Below are positions 36,365-49,561 of a stretch of 64,000 bases of DNA, piece by piece. The stretch spans positions 186,001 through 250,000 of the forward strand of contig NZ_SMFP01000004.1 of the NCBI RefSeq assembly GCF_004348975.1, written 5' to 3'. The position numbers and the translations under genes were made by a program. Positions within the stretch are counted from its first letter, which is position 1. Each line of letters opens with the position of its first letter. The stretch comes from Antarcticimicrobium sediminis (lineage in GTDB: Bacteria; Pseudomonadota; Alphaproteobacteria; Rhodobacterales; Rhodobacteraceae). Under the pieces are notes generated by a model that searched no databases, was not told the DNA's origin, and saw only the letters and a program-made list of their open reading frames with translations.

Positions 36365-37105
36365 ATGACGGAGACGCAACAGATGATGACCCCTCGCGCA
36401 CGCAGGTGGCTACGCCATATCCCACTGGTCGTGATTCTATTGGGGGCGGCATTCGGTGCGCTGACACTGGGCGATGATCTGAGTTTCGACACGCTGCGCG
36501 ACAACCGCGAGGGGCTGATCGCCTTTCGCGATGGCAATTTCGTCGGGCTCGCGCTGAGCTTTGTCGCCATCTATGTGCTGATCGTGGCGTTTTCACTGCC
36601 CGGAGCGGCGGTGGCCTCGGTTACGGGCGGGTTCCTGTTCGGTCTGGGGCTGGGCACAGTGTTCAACGTGATGGCCGCGTCGATCGGTGCGGCGGTGATC
36701 TTTCTTGTGGCGCGCTGGGGCGCCGGGGCGGCGTTGAGCGCGCGAATCGATGCCTCCGAAGGGCGGATGCAGCGATTGCGCGCCGGGCTGCGGGAACATG
36801 AAATCAGCGTTCTGTTGCTGTTGCGGCTGGTGCCGGCGGTGCCGTTCTTTGTCGCCAACCTGCTGCCGGCGCTGGTCGGTGTGCGGTTCTGGAATTTCCT
36901 GTGGACCACGGTGCTGGGGATCATACCCGGTGCGCTGGTCTTTACCTGGATCGGGGTTGGGTTGGGCGAGGTGTTCGCCCGAGGCGAAAGCCCGGATCTG
37001 TCGCTGATCTGGGAGCCCTATATCATGGGGCCGATTCTGGGCCTGTGTGCGCTGGCGGCGTTGCCGATCGTGATCAAGGCGTTGCGCGGAGGCAAAGAGG
37101 TATGA
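36365..37105 (+). CDS. TVP38/TMEM64 family inner-membrane protein
   Basis: 246 residues with about six membrane helices, of the DedA-related TVP38/TMEM64 family. Its signature region is LPGAAVASVTGGFLFG, with a second conserved segment LRLVPAVPFFVANLLPALVGV. These proteins are thought to affect lipid scramblase or proton-coupled transport; the function here is unknown. It overlaps the flavoprotein gene by 4 bases (ATGA), a pairing common in proteobacteria. Confidence 0.85.
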   Translation: MTETQQMMTPRARRWLRHIPLVVILLGAAFGALTLGDDLSFDTLRDNREGLIAFRDGNFVGLALSFVAIYVLIVAFSLPGAAVASVTGGFLFGLGLGTVFNVMAASIGAAVIFLVARWGAGAALSARIDASEGRMQRLRAGLREHEISVLLLLRLVPAVPFFVANLLPALVGVRFWNFLWTTVLGIIPGALVFTWIGVGLGEVFARGESPDLSLIWEPYIMGPILGLCALAALPIVIKALRGGKEV

Positions 37106-38529
37106 GCGATATGAAACGGATCAAAACCGACCTTCTGGTGATCGGTGCAGGCTCTGGCGGGCTTTCGGTGGCGTCGGGTGCGGCGCAGATGGGGGCCGAT
37201 GTGGTGCTGCTGGAAGGGCACCGGATGGGCGGCGATTGCCTGAATTACGGCTGTGTCCCCTCAAAGGCGCTGCTGTCGGCGGGCAAGGTGGCGCATGGGC
37301 AGGCGACGGCAGAGGTCTTTGGCATCGCCAATGTGGTGCCGCAGGTGGACTATGGCGCGGTGATGGAACACGTCGCCGATGTGGTCGCACAAATCGCGCC
37401 GATGGACAGCCAGACCCGGTTCGAGGGATTCGGTGTGCGGGTGATCCGGGAATACGGGCAGTTTGTCTCGCCGCATGAGGTGCTGGCGGGCGATCATCTG
37501 ATCCGGGCGCGGCGGGTGGTGATCGCCACCGGCTCGTCGCCGCTGGTTCCGCCGATTCCCGGGCTGGACGATGTGCCGTATCTGACCAACGAAACGCTGT
37601 TCGATCTGCGCGAGGCGCCCGAGCACCTGTTGATCATCGGCGGCGGGCCAATCGGGATGGAAATGGCACAGGCCCATGTGCGGTTGGGTTGCAAGGTGAC
37701 GGTGATCGAAGGGGCGCGCGCGTTGGGGCGTGATGATCCCGAACTTGCGGATCTGGTCACCGGGCGGTTGCGCGACGAGGGCGTCGAGATCGCTGAAGAG
37801 GCTTTGGTGGCGCGGGTTTCCGGCCGGGCCGGTGCGATCGAGGTCGCGGCGCAGGACGGGCGGGTGTTCTCCGGCTCTCACCTGCTGGTGGCGGTGGGGC
37901 GGCGGGCCAATACCGAGCGGCTGAACCTGACAGCGGCGGGAATCGAGACCACCAAGACTGGGATTCGCGTGGACGCCGGGCTGCGCAGCAGTAACAGCCG
38001 TGTCTATGCCATTGGCGATGTGGCCGGTGGGCTGCAGTTCACCCATGTGGCAGGCTATCATGCGGGTGTCGTTATCCGCTCGGCCCTGTTTGGTCTGCCG
38101 TCGCGGGCCACGGACGCGCATATCCCGCGCGTGACCTATAGCGACCCGGAATTGGCGCAAGTGGGGCTAAGTGAGGCCGAGGCGCGCGAGATCCACGGCG
38201 ACAAGCTGGAGGTCGTGCGGTTCGACTATGCCCATAATGACCGGGCGATTGCCGAGCGCAAGACCGGCGGATTCGCCAAGGTGATGGTGGTCAAGGGCCG
38301 CCCCGTGGGGGCAAGCATCGTGGGCCATCAGGCGGGCGAGTTGATCTCTCTGTGGGCGCTGGCGCTGGCCAATCGGCTGAAGATGGGGCAGGTCGCGGCG
38401 ATGGTTGCACCCTATCCGAGCATCGGCGAACTTAACAAACGGGTTGCGGGGGCCTATTTCTCACCCAGACTGTTTGATAATCAGGTGGTCAAACGGGTGG
38501 TTCGGGCGGTTCAAAGGTGGCTGCCCTGA
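37102..38529 (+). CDS. FAD-dependent pyridine nucleotide-disulfide oxidoreductase (mercuric-reductase-like)
   Basis: 475 residues. FAD-binding GAGSGGLSVASGAA, redox-active disulfide GDCLNYGCVPSK (Cys46, Cys51), NAD(P)-binding GGGPIGMEMAQ and the dimer-interface domain are present. It has no N-terminal HMA domain and no C-terminal vicinal Cys pair, so mercury reduction is unlikely. Substrate unknown. It is co-transcribed with the TVP38-like gene, suggesting a membrane or thiol-redox role. Confidence 0.85.
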   Translation: MSDMKRIKTDLLVIGAGSGGLSVASGAAQMGADVVLLEGHRMGGDCLNYGCVPSKALLSAGKVAHGQATAEVFGIANVVPQVDYGAVMEHVADVVAQIAPMDSQTRFEGFGVRVIREYGQFVSPHEVLAGDHLIRARRVVIATGSSPLVPPIPGLDDVPYLTNETLFDLREAPEHLLIIGGGPIGMEMAQAHVRLGCKVTVIEGARALGRDDPELADLVTGRLRDEGVEIAEEALVARVSGRAGAIEVAAQDGRVFSGSHLLVAVGRRANTERLNLTAAGIETTKTGIRVDAGLRSSNSRVYAIGDVAGGLQFTHVAGYHAGVVIRSALFGLPSRATDAHIPRVTYSDPELAQVGLSEAEAREIHGDKLEVVRFDYAHNDRAIAERKTGGFAKVMVVKGRPVGASIVGHQAGELISLWALALANRLKMGQVAAMVAPYPSIGELNKRVAGAYFSPRLFDNQVVKRVVRAVQRWLP

Positions 38530-38544
38530 CCGGGAAAGGGCTGC

Positions 38545-39945
38545 ATGCTGAATACGCTCTCGGGGCGATTTCTGATCCTGACCACGGTCTTTGTGATGCT
38601 GGCCGAGGTGTTGATCTTTGTGCCGTCGATCGCCCGGTTTCGGGTCGATTACCTGAACGACCGGCTGGAGCGGGCGCAGATTGCGTCGATGGCGCTGTTG
38701 GCCGACGACATGCTGGGGACCGATCTGGAGGCAGAGCTGTTGCGCAATGCCCAGGTACTCAACGTCGTGCTGCGGCGCGACGAGATGCGCCAGTTGATGC
38801 TGTCCTCGCCGATCCCGGAACCGATCTCGGAAACCTATGATCTGCGCGATGCCGGGGCGATCACGCTGATCCGCGACGCCTTGAAGCGTCTTTTCACGCC
38901 GCAAAATCAGATCGTGCGGGTGATCGGGGCCCCGACCCGCGATGCCGGGCGGCTGATCGAGGTGACGATGGAAACTGCGCCGCTGCGGGTGGCGATGATC
39001 GACTATGGGCTGCGCGTGCTGCTGCTGTCGGCGGTGATCTCGGTCTTTACCGCGCTGCTGCTGTTTGTGGCGGTGCAGCGCTTTCTGGTGCGGCCGATCA
39101 AGGGCGTGGTGGGGTATATGAAACGCTATGCCGCCGCGCCCGAGGACGCGCGCGGGATCATCCAGCCCAACGCCGGGGTAAGCGAGCTGCGCGAGGCGGA
39201 AGAAGCACTGAGGACGCTCCAGATCGAGCTGACGCAGCTGTTGAAACAGCGCGAGCGGTTGGCGCAACTGGGCGAGGCGGTGGCCAAGGTCAGCCATGAT
39301 CTGCGCAATATCCTGACCAGCGCGCAGTTGTTCACCGACCGGATCGAGATGAGCGAGGATCCCCGCGTGCGGCGTCTGGCGCCCAAGCTGGTCAATTCGA
39401 TCACCCGCGCGGTGACCCTGTGCGAAAGCACGCTGGCCTTTGGCCGCGCCGAGGAGGCACCGCCAGCGCTGCGCATGATCGGGCTGGCCGCCATCGCCGA
39501 GGATGTGATCGAAAGCGAACGGATGGCCGTGGGCGATGGCGCGGTCGTGTTGCACAACACCGTGCCCTCTGAGCTCAAGGTGCGGGCGGACCCGGAACAG
39601 CTGTATCGTGTGCTGCTCAATCTGGTGCGCAACGCCTGTCAGGCGATCGAGGCCACCCGCCGCCCCGGCACCGTGAGCCTGAGCGCGCGCGAGGAAGATG
39701 ACGATTGGTGGATTGAGATCGCCGATACCGGCCCCGGTCTGCCGGCAAAGGCGCGTGAGAACCTGTTCGCGCCGTTTCGCGGCGGGGCGCGCGCCGGGGG
39801 CGCCGGTCTGGGGCTTGCGATATCGGCCGAACTGATGCGCGGCCACGGCGGTACGCTGGAGCTGGCCCGCACCGGGCCGGAGGGCACGGTTTTCGCCATT
39901 CGCCTGCCCCGATCCATGTCGGCGCTGGAGATGTCGGCGGGCTGA
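38545..39945 (+). CDS. Orphan sensor histidine kinase
   Basis: 466 residues. TM1 about residues 7-27, periplasmic domain to about 150, TM2 about 156-178, HAMP linker, H-box with His251 (KVSHDLRN), N-box LVRNACQAIE, G1 ADTGPGL and G2 GGAGLGLAI. No response regulator is adjacent, so its partner is elsewhere. It may sense a signal related to the upstream pair. Confidence 0.9.
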   Translation: MLNTLSGRFLILTTVFVMLAEVLIFVPSIARFRVDYLNDRLERAQIASMALLADDMLGTDLEAELLRNAQVLNVVLRRDEMRQLMLSSPIPEPISETYDLRDAGAITLIRDALKRLFTPQNQIVRVIGAPTRDAGRLIEVTMETAPLRVAMIDYGLRVLLLSAVISVFTALLLFVAVQRFLVRPIKGVVGYMKRYAAAPEDARGIIQPNAGVSELREAEEALRTLQIELTQLLKQRERLAQLGEAVAKVSHDLRNILTSAQLFTDRIEMSEDPRVRRLAPKLVNSITRAVTLCESTLAFGRAEEAPPALRMIGLAAIAEDVIESERMAVGDGAVVLHNTVPSELKVRADPEQLYRVLLNLVRNACQAIEATRRPGTVSLSAREEDDDWWIEIADTGPGLPAKARENLFAPFRGGARAGGAGLGLAISAELMRGHGGTLELARTGPEGTVFAIRLPRSMSALEMSAG

Positions 39946-40027
39946 ACGCGATCGCGCGAAAAAGGATGAAGAAATCGCCAGAAATGGGTTGCAAACCCAA
40001 GGGGGCGAGGGTAATTCACGCCGCAGT

Positions 40028-40104
40028 GGACCGATAGCTCAGCTGGATAGAGTACCTGACTACGAATCAGGGGGCCGGGGGTTCGAATCCCTCTCGGTCC
40101 ACCA
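40028..40104 (+). tRNA. tRNA-Arg (anticodon ACG)
   Basis: 77 bases with CCA encoded. Acceptor arms GGACCGA and TCGGTCC pair perfectly; D arm AGCTC-AGCT, anticodon stem CCTGA/TCAGG with 7-base loop CTACGAA, and TTCGAATCC T-loop. The anticodon ACG would be deaminated to ICG by TadA and reads CGU/CGC/CGA arginine codons. The 3' end overlaps a 12-bp inverted repeat. Confidence 0.97.
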
Positions 40105-40152
40105 CCGCACCACCTTAGTAATATGATTTACAAGGGATTTGTGCGGTGGTGG
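40099..40152. repeat. 12-bp inverted repeat straddling tRNA-Arg 3' end
   Basis: CCACCACCGCAC (40099-40110) and GTGCGGTGGTGG (40141-40152) are perfect complements with a 30-base AT-rich loop. The left arm includes the tRNA CCA end. It may be a terminator-like structure, an integration scar or a processing element. A second GC-rich stem lies at 40258-40287. Confidence 0.65.
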
Positions 40153-40325
40153 CCTCCACCATCCTCACTTTACATACCGCGCGGCAAGGATTGCCGTTTT
40201 CAGCTGCTTAGCGCTGCGGTGCGCCTTGACGCGTTGGCAAGCGCGCGACAGCGATGCGCCGCCCCGCCCTCGTTTGGTCGGGGCGGCTGTGTCCGGGCAG
40301 GGTGGCGGGCAGGGCCTGAGTGGGG

Positions 40326-41444
40326 TCAGGACAGGATCTTGCGGAACCGCGACAGCACCATCGTCAGCGAGACCAGCGCCATTGCGGCGATTGCCAGCAG
40401 TTCGGGATAGACCAACGCAAGACCGCTGCCGCGATAGAGCACGGATTGCGCAAAGGACGCGAAATGGGCCGAAGGGTTGATCCACAACATCACGTAGCGC
40501 AGCCAGTCGGGCATGGACTCAAGCGGTGTCAGACCCCCTGAGAGCAGGAGAAGGATAACGATGACCGGAAGCACAAGCAGGCCGAATTGGCCCATGTTGT
40601 GGGTGAAGCTGGCCAGCATCAGCCCCAGTGAGCCGATCGCCACGACATAGATCGCCGTGCCAAAGACATAGAGCCCGAGCGATCCCGCCACCGGCACCCC
40701 CATCGCCCCCTGCACCACAAGGATCAGGCTTGCCACCGATGAGATCAGGATCACCAGCCCCATCGCCAGAATCTTGGACAGCACGATTTCATGCGGGCGC
40801 ACCGGCATCACCAGAACATGTTCAATGGTGCCGTGTTCGCGTTCGCGGATCATCGAGGAGCCGGACAGGATCAGCATCAGGATCGTCACGTTGTTCATCA
40901 GCTGCATGACCGAACTGAACCACGCGGCGCGCAGATTGGGGTTGAAGCGGTTGCGAAAGACGACATCGACCAGCGAACTGTCGGCGGTTCCCGGTTGCAG
41001 ATAGTCGGTGATCGCCTGCGACAGCAAATAGGTCATATAGGTCGCGCCGGTGCCGGCAAAGGCCACGGCGGTCGCATCCACCGACAGCAGCAGCGTCGTT
41101 GTATGCCCCGCGCGCAGGTCATGTTCAAAGTTCGGCGGGATGCTCACGACGATGACATAGTCGCCGTCGATCTGCGCCTGTTCCGCCGTCTCTGGCGGGA
41201 TCAGCGCGGGCGGGGCGAAAAGCGGTTCCTGGATCGAATCGATCAGCCGTGCCGAAAGCGGGCTGTGATCCTCGTCCACCACGGCGACCGAGAGGTCGTT
41301 GACCTCGGTCGAGGCGGCCATCGACACCATCCAGACCGCGAGGCTGAAGATATAGACGATCAGCACGATCATCACCTTGTCACCGCGCAGGGCGCGCAAT
41401 TCCTTGATGGTCAGGCGAAGGGTGTTGAGCAGGGAGCGGAGCAT
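40326..41444 (-). CDS. ABC-2 family transporter permease (YhhJ-like)
   Basis: 372 residues: one N-terminal helix, a large extracytoplasmic domain (about residues 45-180) and five further helices. It belongs to the ABC-2 efflux permeases with the domain pattern seen in YhhJ/YbhS/YbhR. The ATG at 41444 follows the RbbA-like stop by one base. It likely forms an efflux pump with the RbbA-like protein and the HlyD-like adaptor; substrate unknown. Confidence 0.88.
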   Translation of the reverse strand: MLRSLLNTLRLTIKELRALRGDKVMIVLIVYIFSLAVWMVSMAASTEVNDLSVAVVDEDHSPLSARLIDSIQEPLFAPPALIPPETAEQAQIDGDYVIVVSIPPNFEHDLRAGHTTTLLLSVDATAVAFAGTGATYMTYLLSQAITDYLQPGTADSSLVDVVFRNRFNPNLRAAWFSSVMQLMNNVTILMLILSGSSMIREREHGTIEHVLVMPVRPHEIVLSKILAMGLVILISSVASLILVVQGAMGVPVAGSLGLYVFGTAIYVVAIGSLGLMLASFTHNMGQFGLLVLPVIVILLLLSGGLTPLESMPDWLRYVMLWINPSAHFASFAQSVLYRGSGLALVYPELLAIAAMALVSLTMVLSRFRKILS

Positions 41445-41445
41445 C

Positions 41446-44175
41446 TCAGGCCTCCTGCTTGCGCAGCGCCAGCGCTGCGAGCAACAGATAGGCGAGGCAG
41501 AACAGTGCCAGCATCGCCAGATTCGGCGCGATGTCGCCGAAACCAAAGCCTTTCAGATAGACGCCGACCGAAACCGGCTGGAACCATGCACCGGGAAAGG
41601 ACAGCCCGAACGCCCGTGCCGAGGGACCTAGCGTCGAGACCGGCGTGATCAGGCCCGAGAAATTCACCGTCGGGATGATCGAGATGACGGCGGTGGCAAA
41701 GACGGCGGCGACCTGGGTGCGGGTAAAGGCCGAAACCACCTGTCCGATCCCGGTGGTGGCGGTGACATACAGCAGGGCGGCCAGTGTCAGCGCCGGAAGC
41801 GAGCCGGTGAAGGGAAGCTCGAACAGCCAGTGCCCCAGCGCCATCATCATCCAGAAACTGACGGTCGCCACCGCAATATAGGGCAGCTGCTTGCCGACCA
41901 GAAATTCGACGCGCCGCACCGGGGTCGAGCGGAAATTGGCGATTGTGCCGGTCTCTTTCTCGCGCACGACGCTGATGGTGGACATGATTGCCGGGATCAG
42001 CAGCAGGATCAGCATCAGCATCGAGGGCACCATGGCATAGGCGCTTTTGAACGCCTGATTGAACATGAACCGGGTTTCGATCGAAACCGAGCTGGTGGTG
42101 CTTTGGCCATTTTCGGACTTGATCAGGTCAGAGAACCAGGACAGCAGGCCAAGCGTGTAGCCGCGCGCGGTCTCGGCCCGGAACGGCATCGAGCCGTCGA
42201 TCCACAGCGACAGCTCCGGCACGGTCGTGCCCTGATGCAGCGCCCTGCCAAACCCGTCGGGAATTTCCAGCGCGATGGTCAGCTCCCCCCTGCCCATCCG
42301 GTCATTCATCTCGTCCACCGTCGTGAAACCGGGCTGCTCGTCGAATTGCGGGATCGAGCTGAACCCCTCGATCAGGCGGCGGCTTTCGGGGCTGTGGTCC
42401 TGATCGTTGGCGGCAAAGCTGAGCTTGTTGACGTCAAAAGAGATCCCGAAGCCCATGGTGATCATCAGCAGCATCGGTCCGGCCAGCGCAAAGAACATGC
42501 GGATCGGATCGCGGGCCAGTTCCAGCCCCTCACGCCAGGTCTGCGCCCAGAGCCGCGTTGCTGACGCGCGCAGTGGCCCCTGCGGGTCTGCCACGACCGT
42601 GATTTCGCGCCGTGCCGCCGGGAGGACGTCTTTCGTGGAGTCCGCTTCGGGGGCAGCGGCGGCTTCCAGCCGTTGGACAAAGGCATCTTCAAGGGTGGCA
42701 ACGCCGTGGTGTTCGACGATTTCGGACGGCGATCCCACCTCCAGTACACGGCCCGCATGCATCAGCGAAATCCGGTCGCAGCGTTCCGCCTCGTTCATGA
42801 AGTGGGTCGAGATAAAGATCGTTACCCCACCGTCGCGCGACAGCGAGATCAGCTTGCGCCAGAAACTGTCACGCGCCACCGGATCGACGCCCGAGGTGGG
42901 TTCGTCCAGGATCAGGATGCGCGGTTGGTGGATCACCGCGACGGCCAGTTGCAGCCGCTGCCGAATGCCGAGCGGCAGGCTTGCAGGCATCGCCGCGGTC
43001 ACATCGTCCAGATCGAATTCGGCAATAACCTCGGCCACCCGTGCGGCGCGGCGGTCGGCGGGAATGTCATACAGCTTGGCGTGCAGATCAAGGTTCTGGC
43101 GCACCGTCAGCTCGCCATAGAGCGAGAAGCTTTGCGACATATACCCGATGTCCTGCCGGGCCTGCATGTCGCCGGCGCGCAACGGTTTGCCGAACAGCTT
43201 GGACTCTCCGGCGCTTGGGGTCAAAAGCCCCGTCAGCATCTTCATCGTGGTTGATTTGCCGCAGCCGTTGGAGCCGAGGAAGCCGAAAATCTCGCCTTCC
43301 GGGATGTTGAAGCTGACATTGTCCACGGCGGTGAACGTGCCGAACGTCTTGGTCAGCCCCGAAGCCTCGATTGCGGGAACCGCGTTGTCCTGCGCGACCC
43401 GTGGGCGCAGGGTGACACCGGCGTCCTGTGCGGCCGAGCCGGGCAGCAATTTGACAAAGGCCTCTTCCAGCGTTGTGCTGTCGGTGTCGGCGCGCAGCTT
43501 GGCGGGGGTGCCGGTGGCGATCACCGCCCCGTCGTTCATTGCCGCAAGCCAGTCGAAACGCTCGGCCTCTTCCATATAGGCGGTCGCGACCAGCACGCTC
43601 ATGTCGCTGAGGTTTTCGCGGATACGGTCGATCAGATCCCAGAACTGACGCCGCGACAGCGGATCGACCCCGGTGGTCGGCTCGTCAAGGATCAGCAGAT
43701 CCGGATCGTGGATCAGCGCCGAGCACAGGCTCAGCTTTTGTTTCATCCCGCCCGACAGTTTGCCCGCAGGCCGGTCGGGAAACGGGGCGAGGCCGGTCGC
43801 GTCGAGCAGCATGTCAATCCGGGCCGCCCGTTCGCGCGATTTTTGCCCGAACAGCCGGCCGAAGAAATCGAGATTCTCGCGCACGCTCAGCGTTGGATAC
43901 AGGTTCCGCCCAAGCCCCTGCGGCATATAGGCGATGCGGGCCCCCAGCGCGCCCCGAGCGCGCCGGTTGCTCATGTCGTGCCCCAGCACGGTCACGTCAC
44001 CATGTTGCAGTTTGCGCACACCGGAGACCAACCCCAATAGGGTCGATTTGCCCACCCCGTCCGGCCCGATCAGCCCGGCCATCTGCCCCGCAGGAATATC
44101 CAGCGAGACATCGCTAAGTGCCGCAGTGGCCTTATAGCCGTGCGACACGTTCTTGAGCTGGGCCACGAACTCCAT
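41446..44175 (-). CDS. rbbA: RbbA-type fused ABC transporter (two ATPase domains plus ABC-2 permease)
   Basis: 909 residues. First ABC domain: Walker A GPDGVGKST, signature LSGGMKQKLSL, Walker B LLILDEPTTGVDPLSRRQFW. Second: GSNGCGKSTTMK, degenerate signature LPLGIRQRLQLAVAV, Walker B ILILDEPTSGVDPVARDSFW. The C-terminal third is an ABC-2 permease. E. coli RbbA, with the same architecture and the neighbours YhiI and YhhJ, has been reported as ribosome-associated, but its operon suggests export. Reading order is HlyD-like, RbbA-like, YhhJ-like. Confidence 0.9.
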   Translation of the reverse strand: MEFVAQLKNVSHGYKATAALSDVSLDIPAGQMAGLIGPDGVGKSTLLGLVSGVRKLQHGDVTVLGHDMSNRRARGALGARIAYMPQGLGRNLYPTLSVRENLDFFGRLFGQKSRERAARIDMLLDATGLAPFPDRPAGKLSGGMKQKLSLCSALIHDPDLLILDEPTTGVDPLSRRQFWDLIDRIRENLSDMSVLVATAYMEEAERFDWLAAMNDGAVIATGTPAKLRADTDSTTLEEAFVKLLPGSAAQDAGVTLRPRVAQDNAVPAIEASGLTKTFGTFTAVDNVSFNIPEGEIFGFLGSNGCGKSTTMKMLTGLLTPSAGESKLFGKPLRAGDMQARQDIGYMSQSFSLYGELTVRQNLDLHAKLYDIPADRRAARVAEVIAEFDLDDVTAAMPASLPLGIRQRLQLAVAVIHQPRILILDEPTSGVDPVARDSFWRKLISLSRDGGVTIFISTHFMNEAERCDRISLMHAGRVLEVGSPSEIVEHHGVATLEDAFVQRLEAAAAPEADSTKDVLPAARREITVVADPQGPLRASATRLWAQTWREGLELARDPIRMFFALAGPMLLMITMGFGISFDVNKLSFAANDQDHSPESRRLIEGFSSIPQFDEQPGFTTVDEMNDRMGRGELTIALEIPDGFGRALHQGTTVPELSLWIDGSMPFRAETARGYTLGLLSWFSDLIKSENGQSTTSSVSIETRFMFNQAFKSAYAMVPSMLMLILLLIPAIMSTISVVREKETGTIANFRSTPVRRVEFLVGKQLPYIAVATVSFWMMMALGHWLFELPFTGSLPALTLAALLYVTATTGIGQVVSAFTRTQVAAVFATAVISIIPTVNFSGLITPVSTLGPSARAFGLSFPGAWFQPVSVGVYLKGFGFGDIAPNLAMLALFCLAYLLLAALALRKQEA

Positions 44176-44181
44176 CGCGGA

Positions 44182-45261
44182 TCAATCCGGTATCTTGACC
44201 TGAAGATGCGCCGGCCATTCTGCATCCGGCGTGGTGCGGACAAATCCGATTCCGCGCACCCCCGTCTTGATTTGGGCTTCGTATTTTTCCAGCAGGGCCC
44301 GCGGCACGGTCAGCTTGACGCGAAAGACCAGCTCTTCGCGCTGTTCGGCGGTTTCGACGCTTTTGGGGGTGAACTGCGCCCCGGGCGAGATGAAGGTGAT
44401 CCGCGCGGGGGCCACGATATCCGGGATCGGGTCAAGGATCAGCCGGGCCTCGTCGCCCACCGCCAACCGCCCCACCACCGTAGCCGGCAGATAGATATTC
44501 ATATAGACGTCGGTCAGGTCGAGCAGCGTGACAACCGGCGTTCCCGCCGCGACAACTTCGCTGGGTTCATGCAGCCGATACAGAACGCGACCGCGCAGCG
44601 GCGACGTGATGGTCAGATCGTCCAGCGCCAGTTGCACCTGTTGCACATCCGCCTCGCTTGCCGCGATCATGGCCTCGGCATCGCTGATCTGGGCCCGGGC
44701 CATCGCGACCGAAGCCTTGGCGCTGTTCAGGGCGTTGGTCGCGTCGTCCAGCACGCTTTGCGCCGTGGTGCCGCTGTTGTGCAGCTTGACCGTGCGTTCG
44801 TAATTGGTCTGCGCCACGGCGAGTGTGCTTTGCGCCTGCATCAGCGTCGCCTCTGACACCGCCTTGGCGGCGCGGGCACGCAGCACGGTGGCCTTGGCGC
44901 CGTTCAGCTTGGCGCGTGTATCGGCGGTTTCGATCTGTGCAATGGGATCACCTGCCGCCAGAAGATCACCTTCTTGCGCGGTGACCGAAGCGATTCGCCC
45001 GGCGTATTTCGACGCGACATCAACGGTCTGCGCCTCGATCCGGCCATTGGAATGATAGATGCCGCTGTCGGCGCTGGGCTTGCCGAATTTCTCCAGCAGT
45101 GCCTCAAAGCGGGTTTCGGCCGTGGCGGGCAAGCCGCACAGCAGGCTCAGCGCAAGCGCCCCGAACACCGCCCGTATCGCGCGCGGGCTGACCGCCTGAA
45201 GACGTTGACCTGGCTTGTGGAACGTTCCCGTTCTCATCTCTGCTTGTGGCATTGAGGGCAT
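44182..45261 (-). CDS. HlyD-family periplasmic adaptor (YhiI-like)
   Basis: 359 residues. An N-terminal hydrophobic signal/anchor segment (VFGALALSLLCGLPATA) is followed by the membrane-fusion beta-barrel, a coiled-coil hairpin (about residues 110-190) and C-terminal lipoyl-like parts, beginning GRIEAQTVDVASKYAGRI. Such adaptors link the inner-membrane pump to an outer-membrane channel such as TolC. AGGAGAG lies upstream. It is first in the efflux operon, 6 bases before the RbbA-like gene. Confidence 0.88.
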   Translation of the reverse strand: MPSMPQAEMRTGTFHKPGQRLQAVSPRAIRAVFGALALSLLCGLPATAETRFEALLEKFGKPSADSGIYHSNGRIEAQTVDVASKYAGRIASVTAQEGDLLAAGDPIAQIETADTRAKLNGAKATVLRARAAKAVSEATLMQAQSTLAVAQTNYERTVKLHNSGTTAQSVLDDATNALNSAKASVAMARAQISDAEAMIAASEADVQQVQLALDDLTITSPLRGRVLYRLHEPSEVVAAGTPVVTLLDLTDVYMNIYLPATVVGRLAVGDEARLILDPIPDIVAPARITFISPGAQFTPKSVETAEQREELVFRVKLTVPRALLEKYEAQIKTGVRGIGFVRTTPDAEWPAHLQVKIPD

Positions 45262-47864
<2,603 letters not shown>

Positions 47865-47895
47865 TCGGACCACAAGCCGTTTTATCGAACCATCG

Positions 47896-47926
47896 AAAAG
47901 CGCGTTGCCTTGGCTGCGCGCTTTTT
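47896..47926 (+). terminator. Terminator after katG
   Basis: AAAGCGCG (47897-47904) pairs with CGCGCTTT (47917-47924), followed by TTT. It lies about 30 bases past the katG stop and may work in both directions. Confidence 0.75.
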
Positions 47927-48020
47927 CCATGCGCAGCAAGATGGATATTCGTGATAATGGACAAGAATTCCGCGAAAACGGATGATTGCCGCGCGGTCTT
48001 TGGTTGGTGAGGGGTGGCGG

Positions 48021-48063
48021 AAAAAGGGCGGTTGCCTGTCGGGGAGAGGGGCAGGCAACCGCC
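48021..48063 (-). terminator. Terminator of the gabTD operon
   Basis: GGCGGTTGCCTG (48027-48038) and CAGGCAACCGCC (48052-48063) form a perfect 12-bp stem; leftward it is followed by C and TTTTT. Confidence 0.85.
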
Positions 48064-48073
48064 GGGTGTTGGC

Positions 48074-49557
<1,484 letters not shown>

Positions 49558-49561
<4 letters not shown>

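Noticed and set aside
40258-40287. GC-rich stem GCCGCCCCG/CGGGGCGGC as a terminator for the efflux operon
   Set aside because: No T-run on the minus strand; could still be a stem-loop but function not supported.
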